A stretch of DNA of 64,000 nt from Dendrophyllia cribrosa (lineage: Eukaryota > Cnidaria > Anthozoa > Scleractinia > Dendrophylliidae). The translations under genes were made by a program, and so were the position numbers. Of the stretch, positions 45,560 through 56,237 are shown in pieces. The DNA lies in NCBI GenBank assembly GCA_024195265.1, contig JAJLRJ010000001.1:59662289-59726288 (forward strand), in the 5' to 3' direction. The notes below the pieces were generated by a model. That model was not told the DNA's origin and searched no databases. It saw only the letters and a list, made by a program, of their open reading frames with translations. Every line of letters starts with the position of its first letter. The stretch's first letter is position 1.

Positions 45560-46005
45560 TTAACCCTCGGACGTACTCGCTAACTTATACCCCCCTCGTG
45601 GAAAAGGGGGGTTGCCATATTTCTAAAAAATGCGGAAATTGCAAATATTTTTTTGCTAAAGTTGCAAAATAACATACAATTGAACATTTTGATACCTTTG
45701 GTAGCATTATATTTTTTTTCACCGAAAAAGGGTGAAAAACAAGCATTTTTAATGAAAAATGGCTTATCCGCATGCTACTTATGATGTGATATCTTGCTAC
45801 CATAGCAACCGGTTGTCGCCAAAATGTGTCTCAAGGATAAACGAACAGCTTCTGAAGAAGGTATTTGCTTACCATGAATGGTCTTTAAGAAATCGGAGAA
45901 AAACCGTAAGGGGGAGGGGGGGTGGGGGAGGCATCCAATCACCCCCTCCGCTCCCCGCCCCCCCCCCCCCCCCCACCCCCACCCTCCTGTTCGTCCGAGG
46001 GTTAA
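45560..46005. mobile_element. TTAA MITE (CCCTCGGACG ends)
   Basis: TTAACCCTCGGACG at 45560 is mirrored exactly by CGTCCGAGGGTTAA ending at 46005, so TTAA duplication and 10-base inverted ends are both present. The 3' half contains G runs (45911-45930) and a long C run (45957-45974) that could pair with each other. No transposase. Confidence 0.85.
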
Positions 46006-46680
46006 AAGACGTCTTAAAACGTACAATTCGGGCCTGTGGTGTCTCCTCGGGTGCCAATCAAACATAGCCCAATATCGATCATTTTATATTGAAACTATTA
46101 CCACAACGTTAAAAAAAATGTGCTAAAAAGAATTTGTTCATTAAAGCTGTGTCCTGGCGCCGGCCGACCTCGATAAATCAAACTTACTTCAGGGGAAAAT
46201 GACGAGAAAACATCACCTGTGAAACAAAATACAAGGATCAAACAAAGCTGGCAGTTGTTTCGGTACGGTGGCAGTCTTGAGAATACGCCAAACTAGCCAG
46301 CAACACGAACGACCTCACTTCACATACTATTTTTTCGCGACAAATGTTTTATGCGCTATATTTCACTCTTGATACTCTGGAGAAAGGACATCCTCGAATC
46401 TGTGAAATAAGTGAAATTGTTCTAGGAACTAAGTAAAGATAGGCGATAACTATTTATTCATATTTCTGATATTATTTTTGTTAATACGGAGAAGTTTTGC
46501 ATTTTTTTACCGTAACATGTTAGTACTTTAAAATAAACATATTTTTTTATGTACTACAAACTCTGATAAAGAAACGTTTTCTCTAAGATATAATTGAATA
46601 CATTAATAAGTATATTTTAATGTTTTTAATCATTAAAAGTGCAGTTACATGTAGAGGGTTTATGTTACAAGTTGTGGTGT
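46006..46680. other. Interval without gene
   Basis: No feature recognised. It leads into the AT satellite. Confidence 0.45.
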
Positions 46681-46696
46681 ATTCTAATTCTTTGTT

Positions 46697-46930
46697 TGTA
46701 ATATAATATAATATAATATAATAAAAAATAAATTAAAATATAATATAATATAATATAATATATAATGTAATATATATATAAAATATAATGTAATATAATA
46801 ATATAATATAATATAATATAATATATATATAATATAATATAATATAATATAATATAATATAATAATAATATAATATAATAATATATAATATAATATAATA
46901 TATATATAATACATGTATATATAATTAATA
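46697..46930 (+). repeat. (ATAAT/ATATA)n low-complexity tract
   Basis: About 230 bases of ATAATATAATATA units with interruptions. It lies directly before the left edge of segmental-duplication copy B. Tyr/Ile-rich frames here are artefacts. Confidence 0.95.
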
Positions 46931-47907
46931 TAATACATGTAAAGTAATGTAACGTATCATGTAATACAATAATTATCATACCATATGATACAATGTGATA
47001 TGATAATTATGATCTAAGCTTCATGGGTTCAAATCAATCAACAAATATAGTTTGACACCGTACCAGTCGATTAGCGATGTCATTACTATGGCGTCATGGG
47101 AATCTCTATCAGCTTATGAAAAGGTAAAATTTTTAACAAGCTAATATGTTAAATAAAAGAGATTCAATACTATTAAATACTTATTTATTCACATTTTAAG
47201 GCTCGCTATTACAACTAAGACAGCACTTTCAAGTATACATTAGCAGTATTGTGTGATTTGCTATTACATCTTAGCTTTGAACAAATCATACCGACTATTT
47301 TCTCGCCACACGTTAGATAACAAGGGTGTTACTGGCCAGTGATTATTATTTAAAGAAATAAAAAAAAGGAAAATTGCAATGGCAACCATTTTTCCGTTTG
47401 GAAAGTTACCTATACGGTTACTGCGATGCCCTTTGTTTTGTCTCGTTTATTCTTTGTTTCATTCAATCTTTTGTGTGGTCAAGTTTCACCATTTTATGTG
47501 AAAAAAGTATAAAATGAATTCCAACGAGATGTATTTTTGTAAATCGCTAGAACGTCAGATCTCAACAACATATTTTAAGCCCCTTAAATGAACACGTTTA
47601 GACAACGCCGGCACACACAGAACAAGTCCAAATTTAATCAAGAATAAGAGAGGTTACAAAGATGTAATAAGCTGTTATTTCGGTCGTCACGAAACTATCC
47701 AAAACGGAGAAAAGGTGGATGCTTAACTTAAGGAAACCTCTTTTAAACAGAAACCACCCCAGAATTGACAATTCGTGGACGTCCAAGACATACGCGCACA
47801 AATGTTTATGAGTGGATATTGCTCCCGAGATAAACTTAAAGGTGTCCGCTTAAGGTTTGGGTAGATCATATTACGGATAATGTTTTTCACTCTACAAATT
47901 AATAGAA

Positions 47908-47913
47908 AAATAA

Positions 47914-47989
<76 letters not shown>

Positions 47990-48012
47990 AAAAAGAAAGA
48001 AAGAAAGAAAGA
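47908..48012 (+). repeat. (GAAA)n microsatellite
   Basis: About 25 GAAA units. The corresponding place in copy A (2040-2068) has only GGAAATAAAAAAAGAG, so the expansion happened after duplication. Phe-Leu-Ser repeat frames on the minus strand are translated repeat. Confidence 0.95.
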
Positions 48013-48603
48013 GCACTCGAAAGCTTGAAAGAAACAAGCTGTGCCATTCTGAAGCTGGCCAAAACGATCGCGACTCTTGGAAGGAGAATGTACAATACCC
48101 AGTTCCATCTATGAGCCGCGCCAAGATTGTGGACATTGAATACAACTGCCATAATGCCTTGCAGACTTGTTTTATAGAGAAAATGGTCACTCTTGTATAT
48201 CAAAAATTCGAATCCGAATAATGCATGCAAGGACATACAATGATAAGTATGTATTAGGATGTCTCATAAGCTTAATCTTCTTGATACAGTTAAAACCAAG
48301 ACGGACTAAAAATAAAGTGGCTTTTGTTGAATTAACACACGCTTTCTTCCAAACGTCTGTTAAAATACAGTGCTACGATTGTTTTTGATTATCACTTGAA
48401 ATGTCTTTTGATAGAATAGATCCAGTGAAACGGATCTTTTCAAAACTTTGTATCAATACTGAGGGTACTAATGTCAATAGAAGACATTGATGGTGCGAGA
48501 TATCTTGATGCCGTCAAAACTCAAGAGATGAGAGTTCCAAAACTTGATGTGCCGACGTGGTCAACCTTGGTTGTTGAAATCGACCTTGCTCTCTTTAAGT
48601 TAT

Positions 48604-49635
48604 TCAGATTATTTGAAATATTGCTTTTGTTTCCACCCTCAGATTTTCGCTGAAGACTATAAACAACCAGGGATGAATTGCAGCATTTGCATGCGCGAGC
48701 CAGATAAACAGCCACTGGAAAAAATTGGGAATAGAAACATAAGCATCTTTGAAAAACGTCGTCATAATGTGAGTAACATGCACTGGAAGCCAACAAATTG
48801 CAAACACGGTGACAGCGGTTATCAACATCTTGATGACATCGCGACGCTTCTTTGCTTGTTTTGCATAAGCCTGCTGATTAACATGTCCTGGTGGTTTATG
48901 TCTCCATAAAAAGTAGGCGATCAGAGAATACAAGACTGTCATGATTATAAGAGGGACTACGTAGGTTATGACAACTCTTACAACCATTTCCGCATTGTGG
49001 AGAATGGTAGATATCTCTTTCGAATCGTGCCAATCTTCGTAACACTCAGTTGTTCCATCTTCTAACTCCTCTGTTTTGAATTTGTACAGTTGCCCACTGA
49101 ATATCAATCCCGCGCACAGCCACACACCAAAAATGGAACGCACCACTGACCTAAATGACAGGGTATTTCTTCGGATGCACACAATAGCCAGATATCGGTC
49201 AGCGGCAATCACCGTGAGCGTCCATATGGCAACGCAAATAGAGACGACCAAGAAGAATGGAATGATCTTGCATAGTAGTGTTCCTACTATTCCTGGTATC
49301 CAACTATCGCGAACGAAGAAGTATGGCACCGAAAAGGCAGAAGCTGTTATCACATCCACCACATCAGCGACAGCCACGTTGACCAAAAGCCAGTTAAACG
49401 GGTTTTTGCGAATATTCTTACGCGTGCGCACAAGGTGTATGACAAGCGAATTACCAGCCAACGAGAACAGGATAATGATGACGTAAGCACAGACAAAGGT
49501 TATCTTAGTGGCACCATGGATTTCTTTCTGATCGTCATAATATTCTTCTTCTTCTGAATGGCCAGAAATGGAAGAGTTCTCCGTATGGTTCAGCTTTATT
49601 GAATTAAGGTCTGGGATACATGTTTCAAATAACAA
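48604..49635 (-). CDS. Class A neuropeptide-type GPCR, paralogue with truncated C-tail
   Basis: 343 residues, nearly identical to the receptor at 2544-3686 across all seven membrane segments: GNSLV, VADVVD, DRYLAIV, CWLPVH and HPWLF are all kept, as are the loop-2 and TM3 cysteines. Differences gather at the two ends. The N-terminus starts MLFETCIPDL, an upstream start that is closed by a stop in the other copy, and is acidic (EEEEYYDD). The tail ends at AIFQII because the TGG codon of copy A (Ile-Trp-Ile) is TGA here, removing about 50 residues after helix 8 that carry likely phosphorylation and arrestin sites. It could still be a working receptor with altered desensitisation, or an early pseudogene. 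Confidence 0.85.
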   Translation of the reverse strand: MLFETCIPDLNSIKLNHTENSSISGHSEEEEYYDDQKEIHGATKITFVCAYVIIILFSLAGNSLVIHLVRTRKNIRKNPFNWLLVNVAVADVVDVITASAFSVPYFFVRDSWIPGIVGTLLCKIIPFFLVVSICVAIWTLTVIAADRYLAIVCIRRNTLSFRSVVRSIFGVWLCAGLIFSGQLYKFKTEELEDGTTECYEDWHDSKEISTILHNAEMVVRVVITYVVPLIIMTVLYSLIAYFLWRHKPPGHVNQQAYAKQAKKRRDVIKMLITAVTVFAICWLPVHVTHIMTTFFKDAYVSIPNFFQWLFIWLAHANAAIHPWLFIVFSENLRVETKAIFQII

Positions 49636-49810
49636 ATAGCTCGTAAGACTACTTTACCGTCTGCATGTAAAATTAATTAGCTGCTTTATGAGCCTAATTA
49701 AAAGTCACATCACGTGATTTTACCAGTTTGAAAAAATATAACAGGAAAACTATAAACTGTAAAGAACACTGCACAATCTGCGCGGTGATGCCATTAAGTT
49801 ACGCATGCGC

Positions 49811-50509
49811 ACATATAGTCAAGCGTACAGTCAGGCGTATAGTCAGATACGTTTCCGTAACCACTATTTATTGCAAATGCAACCCGAACGGTTCTTAAAT
49901 CCTGTCTCCACGCAATACTTGTAGAAACTACTGGCTGGATACTACAAAACAGTCCTGGACAAACGTTTTGAGATGCGAAACCATATTACACACCCGTATG
50001 TGACACTAAATTGACCAAAATATTTATCCTATTTCTTTAATTAATCAGTAGCAAAAGTTTTATAACAATGCTTCAGAAACAAAAATTGTTAGTCGTGAAC
50101 ATTATATAGGGAACATTTGATTAATGTTATTGTTAGCCGAAGAGGTACAAGCTTTGCACGCCTAATTTAACGCAATCGGGACCAATCTTCTCAAATTTAG
50201 ATCACATGTATATTTATTTCTTTAACGACCTTCGAGTATTTGTTCACATTTGTCCCTGAAAATTGCGTAACAGCTGTCTATTGCTTTCAGAAGTAAATGT
50301 AATAGCAAAGGCTAAAATAAAATAATAAATTTGTTTAGTTTTTGGTTGGTTGCTTGGTTGTTGGTGTTTTGCAACCCTGAATACAACAGCTACTTTAATT
50401 TTGATTATTTTTTACAGTGGGATCGGATATATGTATTTTTTGCGCAGACCACACCTATTTTCTGTTCAATTTCTATTCTGAAAGATTAGTCTTCCATATC
50501 AGCATCACA
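49811..50509. other. Unshared interval in copy B
   Basis: Takes the place of the 9-kb block in copy A. The part at 50270-50400 (AGCTGTCTATTGCTTT through GTTGGTGTTTTGCAACCC) recurs at 53170-53275. No gene. Confidence 0.55.
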
Positions 50510-50979
50510 CATGCACAAAAAATAATAACCCGACCCAACTGGCTGGCGGTATTCAAAAATAAATATTAAATACTACTTCGAATCATTTAGTCATAGGTAA
50601 ACCTAATAAACGAAGTGCTACAGCCAAGGAGGCAAAGACAATTGCCCTGGTTAAACGCATAGCCTGGAGTCTGATGCTCACTAATAAGGGGTAGGTCTTA
50701 CAACTTACAACGTTACTCACAAAATGGATACTCGCTGAATGAGAGGGATAATCACAGACCAAGGCTAAGGAACCTTTTTTTTAGTAATTTCAAGCTTTGG
50801 AAAAGAACTATCCTGACAACAAATAATTTAACCCAAAATGCTGGAGCCCAAAGAAGGCATGTCAGGTGACCACCATTGTCCCGATAAAGCGCAAGGGAAT
50901 GTTATAAAGGACAAAACGCTTGTGGAGTCACTTCTCTTCCAAAAGGAGCAAAAAATCATCGAACTACTATAGGGTTTAC

Positions 50980-51105
50980 CTCGGTGTAAAAAGCTGTGAC
51001 TTTTTCCTTTGTTTTCTATCTTTGTTGTCTTGCACTCTATTGTTTTAGTACCTTTTGTTTTCTTTGTTTTAAGTCACTCGTGAGTTGGCAGGTTTTTACA
51101 CCGAG
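50980..51105. mobile_element. Short inverted-repeat insertion, private to copy B
   Basis: Ends CTCGGTGTAAAAA and TTTTTACACCGAG, with a T-rich centre. Copy A has no counterpart between AGGAGCAACAATTTAATATT and GAACACTGAAAAGG at 14274-14310. Confidence 0.55.
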
Positions 51106-51589
51106 CCTGAGCCAACTACATGTACTAAGAGTACACTGAAAAAGGCGAAACAAAATCCTTCATTTACGACAAAATCACCACTTGGGATACACTCAAGCAA
51201 ACTACTCGTTCTACATTGTTGTTTCATTTTGATACGAGGCCCAGCGCGTCGGGGCAGATAACCTGATGTCTGACGTTGTAACTCGCCTTTTTTTAGAATC
51301 AACGACGGCAAAGTCCGGAATTTAAACAGAAGTGTAAATACCGTGCGTAATATATTTCGACAACCCTTAGACATTTTCACGAACGAACACATTTGTGCGG
51401 GATTCCCTGTGTTCAATATAAACGCCGCAAACTCGCCAGATGAATTATCCCTGAGACGAGTAATATTCGTCATGGTATAAATTTGAAGACGAATTTAATG
51501 ACGCGTAACTCAAAGACGACTAGGGAGACGAAACGTGCACAACCGAAGAAACCTACTGACAGTCAAATTAGCCGAAGACGAATTTTTTC

Positions 51590-54070
51590 CCCCATAACTC
51601 GTCTAAACACCGAATTTATATATTAGTAGAAATTATTCCACGCTTCAGTAAAATAATTCGGTATTTTGTCCTACCAAAAATTGAGCCAATCTCACAAACC
51701 ACTTCGCTGGTTTGTTCACAAACCACTACACTAGCTTAAGTCAAAGATACTCCGCTATCGTTCCAATATACATCTCAAAAACCACTCAAAAACACGAAAA
51801 AAAAAACATATGTTCCACGACGGAAACACAAACACAAAACACAAGAAGCTTGGGCGCAACAACGGAACAACAACGAACTTGAATATTTAAGGCGCTACTT
51901 CAGTAAGCGGCGGCCGACGACAAGAAAAAACGTTTTCGTCAAAAACAGATCTAGAAGCACCAAAAAAACTTAAAGATAACCTGCAAAACAAGTCCAAACA
52001 CTTAAGAAACGATACTAAACTTGAATACGTACCTATTGGGCCATACTGAGATTCCAACAAATTCTGAAAAAGACTTTTAACACCACATCGGCACTCCCAA
52101 TTCAGGTAATCCTGGATAATCCATACTCATTAAGCAGACGAAGCTCTTTTACTTGTCTCGACGCTTATTTTTAATGGAGTGAAATGTCCTAGAAGGCAGC
52201 TGCAAGTAACATATCTTCCCAGTTTGTGAACTTGGCGAAAGTGACACACGATACTATAAATAGAACCCCGGCGTACTTGGATGATCAAAAAAACTGACAC
52301 GCCATCGTTAAATTTACTCTTGTAAGTCTGATAATTTAATTTAGGCAATTTAATTGGAGAACAAACAGATAAGTACTAGTCTCGAATAGACATAATATTC
52401 ATTTCCGTTGGGTAAATTGCGAGCCTTTAATTCGTTTAATTTCATTCGCATCTTAGTTAGCAGGAACAAGTTATTTGTAGATAAGTGAATATTTTTGCGC
52501 ATCTTAGTTAGCAGGAACAAGTTTTTAGTAGATAAGTGAATATTTGTGCCCTAGGAGCTAGAGACAGGTGAATGGCGACTAAAACTTTCGCTCTTTCTTG
52601 GCCTCAAAATCATGCGCTTTCATCAGCGAATCTCGAGAACTCTTGCCAAATTTAAACCTGTTAAATTTTGTCATGATATATTCTTTAGAGGATTCTCTCG
52701 TATTCGGGGACTGTTGGTCCACAAATGCCTCGCATTCGCAAAAGAAAAAGTAATTACAAGAGTCAATAACAGTATAGACAGATAAAAGTACGGAAAGCTG
52801 ACGCCATCAGTGAAGGTTTTGCCGAACGTTTTTTTAGCGCTGCGTTCTCAATGCGACGAAATCCGAAATCCGCATGCAAATCCGTAGAATGAATGTGCAT
52901 GAATGTGTGTTTATGTGGATCCACAGCAGAAAAAATCATCAATAAGAGGATCAACGCATAAAAAATGTTAAACAAATTTCTAAAAACTGAATTTTCCACA
53001 AGTCACGTCAGCGATAGAGAGTCATCGCACGATGTAGACGTGCTTTTCATGGTTCCGTTCTCTGGCTCGATATCATAAACCACAACGCCTAAGGAATCAC
53101 TCCTTTCCTCTGTGAAAAGAAACAATCGTTACTCAGATTATTCGGGGAGCTCGCAGTAAATATCGCCGGCGAGCTGTCTATTGCTTTTAGAAGTAAATGT
53201 AACAGCAAAGGCTAAAATAAAATAATAAATTTGTTTGTTTTTTAGTTGGTTGCTTGTTTGTTGGTGTTTTGCAACCCCTCATAACTCGTCTAAACACCGA
53301 ATTTATATATTAGTAGAAGAATTAATTATTCCGCGTCTCAGTAAAATAATTCGGTAATTTGTCCTACCAAAAATTGGCCTAATCTCACAAACCACTTCGC
53401 TGGTTTGTTCACAAACCACTACACTGGCTTAAGTCAAACATACTCCGCTATCGTTTCAATATACATCTCACAAACCACTCAAAAACATGAAAAAACATAT
53501 GTTCCACGACGGAAACACAAACACAAAACACAAGAAAAAGACAAGATATTCTTCCCAGTTTGTGCACTTGGCGAAAGTGACACACGATACTATAAATAAA
53601 ACCCCGGCTCACTTGGTAATCAAAAAAACTGACACGCCATCGTTAAATTTACTCTTACAAGTCTGGCAATTTTATTTAGGCAATTAAATTGGAGAACAAA
53701 CAGGTAAGTACTAGTCTCAAATAGACATAGTATTCATTTCCGTTGGGTAAATTGCGAGCCTTTCATTCGCAAAAGAAAAAGTAATTACAAGAGTCAATAA
53801 GAGCAGAGACAGATAAAAGCACGGAAAGCTGACGCCATCAGCGAAGGTTTTGCCGAACGTTTTTTTTTTAGCGCTGCGTTCTCAATGTGGCGAAATCCGA
53901 AATCCGCATGCAAATCCGTAGAATAGGTCGATGAGAAGTTCCAGGCAAAGACGTTTGTTGCAAATTCAGGCATGAATGTGTGTTTATGTGGATACACAGC
54001 AGAAAATTGTATCATCAATAAGAGGATCAACGCATAAATTTGTTAAACAAATTTCTAAAAAATGAATTTT
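51590..54070 (+). repeat. Local tandem duplication inside copy B
   Basis: 51592-51760 (CTCGTCTAAACACCGAATTT..., ACAAACCACTTCGCTGG) recurs at 53282-53450. 52240-52400 recurs at 53570-53720, and 52740-53000 at 53770-54070. The second copy is shorter by internal deletions. The single counterpart in copy A is 14770-17620. Confidence 0.75.
52985..53160 (+). pseudogene. Duplicated 5' scrap of the L1-ORF1-like gene
   Basis: Repeats 54070-54240 (TCATCGCACGATGTAGACGT..., GTTCCGTTCTCTGGCTCG) with a few changes, then stops at TCGCAGTAAATATCGCCGG. It shows that the start of the neighbouring ORF1-like gene was caught in the local duplication. Confidence 0.7.
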
Positions 54071-54975
54071 CCACAAGTCAAGTCAGCGATGGAGAGTCAT
54101 CGCACGATGTAGACGTGGTTTTCATGGTTCCGTTCTCTGGCTCGATATCATAAACCACAACGCCTATGGAATCACTCCTTTCCTCTGTGAAAAGGAAAAT
54201 TAGATACTCAGATTCTTTGGGGAGCTCGCGGGAAATATCGCTGGCGGAAAAACGATTAAAAGAGATTTCATCTGACCTCGCTGACGAGGACGAAGTTATG
54301 GCCGCAGACAGTCTTGCAAGTAAAATAGACTTATTACTATCCAAGCTTGAGAAACGTGCCACCCTTGAAAAGAAATTAAGAGAAGTATGTTCTGCGGTGC
54401 AGTCTTAAAGCCTCAGTTGCAACTTTAGAGCATGCGCTAGAGACTTGAGTGTGGTTAAAGAGAAGCAACGAAGCTTGGATAAAAACATTAAAGACAGAGA
54501 AAAGAACGTGAATTTGTCGGTAAGCAAATCGAAGACCTAAGCAATTCTTTACATGGGGAGAGGCAATCGCGCGGCGATGAAATTAATGGTTAGTTCGAAA
54601 ATAATTGTTATACCTGGAAACTTAAAGCAGAAGGGAAAATCTTAAATTCGATGGAAAACCCCCGGCGATGTATGTGGAGGACAACGAACAGGAAAGAAGA
54701 ATTGATGATACGATAAAGATCAGTTAATCAACTTTTTGGAAAACGTTCTTGAAGTAGTTGAAGATGCGAGAAATATCGAATTTCAACGCGTTCACAGACT
54801 AGGGAAGCAACCAAGAAGAGATGGAAATGGAAGGATGATAATCGCACGTTTTCTGAGGTACTCAGATCGGGAAAAAGTTATCAGGTCAACATATATATTG
54901 AAAGACACTGATTTCAAAATTTATGAAGATATTCCTAATGAGCTCCACACCCTTCGTAAAGCTCAAATGAACAAG

Positions 54976-55782
54976 TTAACCCTCATAGACCGCTTTCATA
55001 ATGGCGGCCGATTTATTTATTCTTTTATATGTATGTTAATTAGCCTCACTGGCCTCATTTTAGAGTAAAAATTCTTTTGAATTCTGCACATGTTACCGAG
55101 GCCAGAAAGGCTAATTAACATACATACAAAAGAATAAATAAATCGGCCGCCATTATGAAAGTGGTCTATACTACCAACTTATTTTGCATACAAATCATAC
55201 CAACAGGGGTCAAAACGGACCCCATAACAAAAGTAGTATAACAAACTTTACAATAGTTTACAATCTTTAGAAAATTTATGTTCAATAATAATAAAAAAAT
55301 TGTAAATGCAAATAAACCTTGCTCCTTGCAATTAATAGAATATGGTTAAGTAGACAAACTTGCTTCCTAAGTGATTTTAACATCTTAGTACAAATCATGA
55401 CTGCTGGGGTCCGCTTGTACCCCATCACAGATTTCAGTATGATTCATAGTAACTACTTTTTAAATATGAACTGTTGTATAAGATGCATAAATGTATTTGT
55501 TTTGATGTTATTTGGGTTTTGTTTGTTTCAGATTTTTATTTTTGTTGTCACTGTCGATGCTATTGTTTTTGTTGCTGGGGTCGATTTGGACCCCAACAGA
55601 AAAATGAGCTCCACATTTCCATATCCACGTGTAATATAAAAGTAATATTTGCATCCAAGGTGGCTCATACATAAAGACAAATTCCTTAAATCTCGAACAC
55701 ATTGTCCAACCATGTGAGCTATGGTAAATGTTGATTATCAGCTGGAGTCCCATTGGACCCCACTTGGTAGCATGAGGGTTAA
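54976..55782. mobile_element. TTAA element (piggyBac-like ends) inside the ORF1-like gene
   Basis: TTAACCCTCAT at the left and ATGAGGGTTAA at the right. Past the hairpin insertion, the left arm reads CTACCAACTT, matching the right-arm complement CTACCAAGTG. Repeated GGGGTCnnnnnGGACCCC-like palindromes occur at 55207, 55408, 55578 and 55746. TTAA duplication with CCCT- ends suggests piggyBac. No transposase remains. Confidence 0.8.
54986..55168. mobile_element. Hairpin MITE nested in the TTAA element
   Basis: TA, then GACCGCTTTCATAATGGCGG, and the mirrored end GCCGCCATTATGAAAGTGGTC, then TA. The arms run about 70 bases to a centre rich in GAATTC and AAAATT. It splits the left inverted end of the host element only ten bases in. 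Confidence 0.85.
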
Positions 55783-55871
55783 AAGAGGCAAAGAAAAAAG
55801 GAAAGAACGTTTTTTTAAGTAAGTCTAAACCAAATAAACTCTTTATTGAAGAAAAGTTTGTCGAAATGTAA

Positions 55872-56232
55872 TAATGGACTCAAGAAATTCAATGTTATTG
55901 TACATTAGCTAGCTTGCTACTTTTATGAATACTTATCAATCCAACGTAGGTCAGTGTTGCTTTAAGTCTTATTCAGGACAATAAATACCCGTGAACGTAC
56001 CAAATCACTTTTGTTGTCCAGCACAAAGGGCTAGGCCTGAACGTTGATTGCTTAACAGTCAAGTAACTGGAGCGTAAGGTGAGGGTCGATGGAGCTATTG
56101 GCACCTTGCTCCTTAATTAGTGTGGTTCATTTGTCCTGTGTTCGGTTATTTAGTGTGTTTTCATTAGCCTCAGTAGATGAACGCGATAAAACTTACAAAT
56201 TGTTGCCATTGAGTTATCAAACCATTATCATA
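55872..56232. other. Spacer between ORF1-like gene and LTR element
   Basis: No certain gene. A short open frame at 56160-56240 (SLASVDERDKTYKLLPLSYQ) runs into the LTR insertion site and could be the opening of a LINE ORF2, but it is too short to decide. Confidence 0.4.
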
Positions 56233-56237
56233 AGCAA
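56233..56237 (+). repeat. AGCAA target-site duplication, left
   Basis: AGCAA abuts the 5' LTR, and the same five bases abut the 3' LTR at 63252-63256. Five bases is normal for BEL/Pao. Confidence 0.9.

Larger units (their letters stand above)
46988..54080 (+). repeat. Segmental duplication, copy B
   Basis: Direct partner of 198-17620. It starts with ACAATGTGATATGATAATTA (copy A 199: ACAATGTGATATAATAATTA), runs through the GPCR and its 5' flank to about 49810, skips the 9-kb part of copy A, and resumes from about 50510 to 54080. It has an internal second round of duplication (51590-53000 versus 53275-54070). Confidence 0.8.
54085..55871 (+). pseudogene. L1-ORF1-like (transposase_22-type) protein, interrupted
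   Basis: Pieces in order are an acidic/Ser-rich N-terminus and a frame from 54166 with KIDLLLSKLEKRATLEKKLR (coiled coil). Frame-broken coiled coil follows (VVKEKQRSLDKNIKDREKN), then YSRRENLKFDG in a shifted frame. The frame from 54736 has NIEFQRVHRLGK and MIIARFLRYSDREKVIRS, the RNA-binding core of L1 ORF1-type proteins, then KIYEDIPNELHTLRKAQMNK. Here a TTAA element (54976-55782) cuts in. Beyond it the same protein goes on with a Lys/Arg-rich stretch and SKPNKLFIEEKFVEM, stop 55869-55871. Such a protein is a nucleic-acid chaperone of a LINE. No reverse transcriptase follows nearby. Several frameshifts and one stop show it is dead. Confidence 0.75.

Noticed and set aside
46665..46979. Tyr/Ile-rich minus-strand frames
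   Set aside because: Low-complexity AT tract.
47723..48236. Phe-Leu-Ser repeat proteins and Lys/Glu repeat protein
   Set aside because: Products of the (GAAA)n microsatellite, which is absent from the duplicate locus.
54078..54362. 94-codon minus-strand frame
   Set aside because: Antisense shadow of the ORF1-like coiled-coil region.
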